Of a stretch of 64,000 bases of DNA, positions 61,426 through 64,000 are shown in pieces. Under the pieces are notes generated by a model. It searched no databases. It worked only from the letters and a program-made list of their open reading frames with translations, and was not told the DNA's origin. The DNA lies in assembly GCF_015679265.1 (NCBI RefSeq), contig NZ_CP064942.1:1892001-1956000 (forward strand). The letters are read 5' to 3'. The position numbers and the translations under genes were made by a program. The stretch is from Pontivivens ytuae. GTDB lineage: Bacteria > Pseudomonadota > Alphaproteobacteria > Rhodobacterales > Rhodobacteraceae. How positions within the stretch are numbered: position 1 is the stretch's first letter; each line of letters opens with the position of its first letter.

Positions 61426-62499
61426 TCAGCGGCGCGCAGCGGCGACGGCATTCGCCGCCTCCCTCGCAAATGGCTCGATCGCGCAGGTCGCGTTCACAGA
61501 GCGGGCAGCGCAGAAGCTCTCGAAGGCAATCAACGTGTTGGTGTCGAAGACACCGTGAACGTCACCAGCGTAGAACTGCTCAGAGAAGAGCGTGTCCTGC
61601 ACCAGAATGGTGTAGCGACGCGGTGCCAATCGGCCCAGATGCCAAAGCGCGGCGCCGGAGCCCTGTTCCGCCAGGTCTTCGATCATCGCGAGGCCGCGCG
61701 CTTCGGACGTCTCGATCCCCCGACCATTGAAGAGTGCGAGGGCAAATTGGAGCGTCGATCGCCGATCTCCGGCAACGACGCCACGCTCGAAATAGGAGAG
61801 TGACCGACGGAGGTCCCGGTCGACGATCTCACCCTTGCGGTAGATCGTGCCGAGGGCAAAGAGCGCCCGGCCATTGCCGGATCGTGCGAGCTGTTCGTAG
61901 AGCGCGAGGCCTCGCTCCGGATCGAAAGCCACGCTGCTCGGATCCACTAGAAGCGTGGCGAGCTCGAGCTGGGCCTCGGCGTCTCCCCGCGTTGCAAGGT
62001 CCTCCCGGATCCCAATGGCCCGATTTGGATCGGAAGCGTCGAGGAGACGAGCGAGTTGGAGTGCGGCCGCGGCATCTCCATCCTGCGCTGCGGCGTCAAG
62101 CAGCTCGCGTCCCCGGATCGGATTGTAGGCGGGCGATGCTTCCGTCAGGTACAGACGCGCCAGAGACGACCGAACGTCCTCGTGCCCGGCCGCCAAGAGC
62201 ATTTCCTGGTACTCTGCCGCACGCGCGAGATCTTGGTTGATGTCGGGCCCACGCCGGAAGTGGCGTGCAAGGATGCGCGCTGCGCGCTCATCACCTTGCT
62301 GCGCGGCTTGATCCAGCTGCCTTACGGCGTAAGCGCGCTGCGGTTCGTTGTCCGAACTGCGCAGGATGCGATTGGCATCGCCAACCGACAGGCTTGCCTC
62401 GAAAAACGGCCGATCAGGCAACGAGTTGCACGCCGTCAGCGCGGTAATGCAGAGAGCGTAAAGGCCGAAAGACGCATGAAACTTCAACCCGGCAAGCAT
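61426..62499 (-). CDS. Sel1-repeat lipoprotein
   Basis: The 357-residue protein has a lipoprotein signal ending LTAC with the acylated cysteine at residue 24. At least six Sel1-like repeats of about 36 residues span 70-300 (AARILARHF, AEAQLELATLL, GRALFALGTIY, RSTLQFALALF, GAALWHLGRLA). The layout resembles AlgK-like scaffolds in polysaccharide export, but it is only a general similarity. It is divergent from the GT4 gene. Confidence 0.8.
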   Translation of the reverse strand: MLAGLKFHASFGLYALCITALTACNSLPDRPFFEASLSVGDANRILRSSDNEPQRAYAVRQLDQAAQQGDERAARILARHFRRGPDINQDLARAAEYQEMLLAAGHEDVRSSLARLYLTEASPAYNPIRGRELLDAAAQDGDAAAALQLARLLDASDPNRAIGIREDLATRGDAEAQLELATLLVDPSSVAFDPERGLALYEQLARSGNGRALFALGTIYRKGEIVDRDLRRSLSYFERGVVAGDRRSTLQFALALFNGRGIETSEARGLAMIEDLAEQGSGAALWHLGRLAPRRYTILVQDTLFSEQFYAGDVHGVFDTNTLIAFESFCAARSVNATCAIEPFAREAANAVAAARR

Positions 62500-62604
62500 A
62501 TTTGAATGTCTCCCGTTGCGTTCATATCTTGAAGCTCTTCTGAGGTGTTATCGTTAAATAACTGTAAATATCAGATTCCCAGTCTCAGAATTTATATTCT
62601 TGAT

Positions 62605-62620
62605 TTAGTTATTCATTAAC
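62605..62620. promoter_or_regulatory. Candidate CtrA-like site TTAG-N7-TTAAC
   Basis: TTAG TTATTCA TTAAC matches TTAA-N7-TTAAC with one mismatch. It lies in the AT-rich 239-base gap between the Sel1 lipoprotein gene and the GT4 gene, about 120 bases from each start. Confidence 0.3.
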
Positions 62621-62738
62621 CTCTGCATCATACTGATTTGTAGTGTTTGAGAAATTCCTCGCAGGTCAGCTTTGGTTATTAGGTCGCTGAGAAAGGCTGA
62701 TACATCTGTTTCGCGCCAGTCCGTTGGTGAGGGCTGAC

Positions 62739-63824
62739 GTGAAAGCGCTCCACATGTCACAAGTGCTGCACGCTGGCGTAGGCAGTGTCATCGAGGAGAT
62801 TGTTCCGCATCAGATCGCGCGCTGGGGTGCAGAGAACGTCGCGCTGGTTGTGCCCGAAGACCAGCTCGCGAAGGCTTCGCCGCTACGCGCGGCGCGCCTT
62901 TTCACCTTTCCAAGCAGCGATCGGTCTGCAACCAGCCTTCTGCGCGCCTGGCGCACTCTTCAGGGAGCCCGGGCCGTTTTTCGACCGGATATCGAGCACC
63001 TGCATTCGACATTTGCCGGTATTCTCGGCCGCCTCGGTGGGCGCTGCGACGCAGCGCGTGTGTACTGCCCGCACGGCTGGGCCTTCAGCCGTGATGTCCA
63101 AGGGTGGAGCGGGCGTTCCGCTGTGCGCGCCGCCGTTTGGCTGGAGCGCCATCTTGCCCCTTCGACCGACGCGATGGTGCTCGTCTCGACCTCCGAACGC
63201 GACGCGGCTCGCGCCCGCGGGATCCGCAGTCGGTCCGACACCGTGATCCTGAACTCGATTGCGGACCGGCCCGTGAAACTTGCTCCGCCGCGCCTGTCCG
63301 ATCGGCTCGAAATCGTTTTCGTTGGCCGTCTCGTGCGGCAGAAGGCCCCGGAAATTGCGCTCGAGATGATGCGCTCTCTTCCACCGGACCGTGCGCATCT
63401 CACGCTTATCGGCGCGGCACCCGATGGCTCGATCCTTTCGGATACGCCGAATGTAAGTTGCCTCGGCTGGATCTCGCGGGAGGGAGTGCACGCGTGCCTT
63501 GCTGCTGCCGATATCCTTGTCCTGCCGTCGCGGTGGGAGGGCCTCCCCATGTCGGCGCTGGAGGCATTCCGGGCCGGCACCGCCGTTCTGATTTCCGACG
63601 CCGCGAACTCGCCAGAACTGGTGCGCGACGGGGTCGAGGGGCGGATCGTCGCGGACCTCTCGGCGGAGGCGTTTCGCGCGACCCTCCTGTCGCAGTCGGT
63701 CGAGGACTGGAGGGCGCAGGGGCGACGCGCGCGCGCCAGCTACGAAGAGCGCTTCACGTCGCAGAGAATGAACGCCGACCTCGACGCGCTTTACGTGCGT
63801 CTTTTGCGGGCACGGGATCGGTAG
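62739..63824 (+). CDS. GT4 family glycosyltransferase
   Basis: The 361-residue GT-B enzyme has an N-terminal domain with HMSQVLHAGVGSVIEEIV and LHSTFAGILGRLGG, and a C-terminal domain with EIVFVGRLVRQKAPEIALEMM, VSCLGWIS and the GT4 signature LPSRWEGLPMSALEAFRAGTAVL. The GTG at 62739 (AGGG five bases upstream) is favoured over TTG/GTG at 62724 and 62727. It probably adds a sugar to the surface polysaccharide served by the rhamnose operon. Confidence 0.85.
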   Translation: MKALHMSQVLHAGVGSVIEEIVPHQIARWGAENVALVVPEDQLAKASPLRAARLFTFPSSDRSATSLLRAWRTLQGARAVFRPDIEHLHSTFAGILGRLGGRCDAARVYCPHGWAFSRDVQGWSGRSAVRAAVWLERHLAPSTDAMVLVSTSERDAARARGIRSRSDTVILNSIADRPVKLAPPRLSDRLEIVFVGRLVRQKAPEIALEMMRSLPPDRAHLTLIGAAPDGSILSDTPNVSCLGWISREGVHACLAAADILVLPSRWEGLPMSALEAFRAGTAVLISDAANSPELVRDGVEGRIVADLSAEAFRATLLSQSVEDWRAQGRRARASYEERFTSQRMNADLDALYVRLLRARDR

Positions 63825-64000
63825 CGGTCCGCATCTCACGGTGTGCAATCATGGCAAAGGCCATGGCAGCATGTGAGGGCAGATCGGCAAAGCCGCCTGC
63901 CCCGCCGAAGGTGATCCGAATAAGGAAGATCGTGCAGCAGAGCACCACAAACGCGGACATGCGATCACCCGTCTTCATCAGTTGCATACAGTGCAGGATG
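63754..64000 (-). CDS. C-terminal fragment of a probable membrane protein
   Basis: The frame is open from the right edge to a stop at 63754. It shows one hydrophobic segment (MSAFVVLCCTIFLIRITFGG) followed by FADLPSHAAMAFAMIAHREM and a basic tail. It could be the end of a polysaccharide polymerase, ligase or acyltransferase, but only about 80 residues are visible. It overlaps the GT4 gene's 3' end by 71 bases, which is unusual, so the call is tentative. Confidence 0.4.
   Translation of the reverse strand, partial: ILHCMQLMKTGDRMSAFVVLCCTIFLIRITFGGAGGFADLPSHAAMAFAMIAHREMRTATDPVPAKDARKARRGRRSFSAT

Overview
The window is GC-rich, densely coded DNA from an alphaproteobacterium, most likely of the Rhodobacterales (Rhodobacteraceae). 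The best evidence is gene order: mnmE, rho and hemJ read leftward and ppsR, maf, aroE, coaE and dnaQ read rightward from one AT-richer gap at about 2001-2499. From memory this is the arrangement that flanks the chromosome origin in Caulobacter and many relatives, and the gap holds several DnaA-box-like 9-mers. I call it the probable oriC. No species is claimed.

Layout. (1) 1-10373: origin-proximal housekeeping block: mnmE (fragment), rho, hemJ, oriC, ppsR-maf-aroE-coaE-dnaQ with 4-8 nt overlaps, a DUF1801 gene, secB, fxsA, a Tim44-domain gene, mltA, an Smr gene and a RidA-like gene. (2) 10543-18836: a nine-gene rightward cluster: an NMT1/THI5-type ABC importer, a cytosine-deaminase-like amidohydrolase, an FAD-linked oxidase, two flavodoxin-fold reductases, a 2-oxoglutarate/iron oxygenase and a creatininase-family hydrolase. 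It looks like uptake and breakdown of a nitrogen ring compound whose identity I cannot read. (3) 18824-29743: mixed genes: peroxiredoxin-like protein, SapC-domain protein, PRC-barrel protein, YihY membrane protein, glutathione-dependent formaldehyde dehydrogenase, AbrB-family membrane protein, arfB with a tiny upstream ORF, a YhhQ/QueT-type transporter under a clear preQ1-I riboswitch, a PagL-like lipid A deacylase, HAD hydrolase, nitroreductase, EamA exporter and HpcH/HpaI aldolase. (4) 29908-36328: recF, dnaN, DUF1330, an AlkB-type alkane hydroxylase, mutY, dciA (DUF721) and a DsbA-like protein.

(5) 36427-48685: a surface-glycan island: GSCFA protein, an asparagine-synthase-like protein without the glutaminase cysteine, a GT2_4 glycosyltransferase, a DXD glycosyltransferase, a 1117-residue fusion of a DXD-less glycosyltransferase domain with two GT2_4 domains, a DUF616 glycosyltransferase that seems to start at CTG, a further glycosyltransferase and three methyltransferases. 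(6) 48853-64000: phosphomannomutase, App1-type phosphatase, a beta-propeller-like protein, two small secreted proteins, a YdcF protein, the complete dTDP-rhamnose operon rfbC-rfbB-rfbD-rfbA, a large RTX metalloprotease-like protein, a Sel1-repeat lipoprotein, a GT4 glycosyltransferase and the tail of a membrane protein.

Blocks 5 and 6 together provide sugar nucleotides (mannose/glucose phosphate, dTDP-rhamnose), transferases and modifying enzymes for an exopolysaccharide, O-antigen or glycosylated surface layer, plus secreted proteins. Most starts were set from Shine-Dalgarno spacing and family N-termini, because many open frames run upstream into non-coding shadow. I saw no tRNA, rRNA, CRISPR array, transposase or phage gene.
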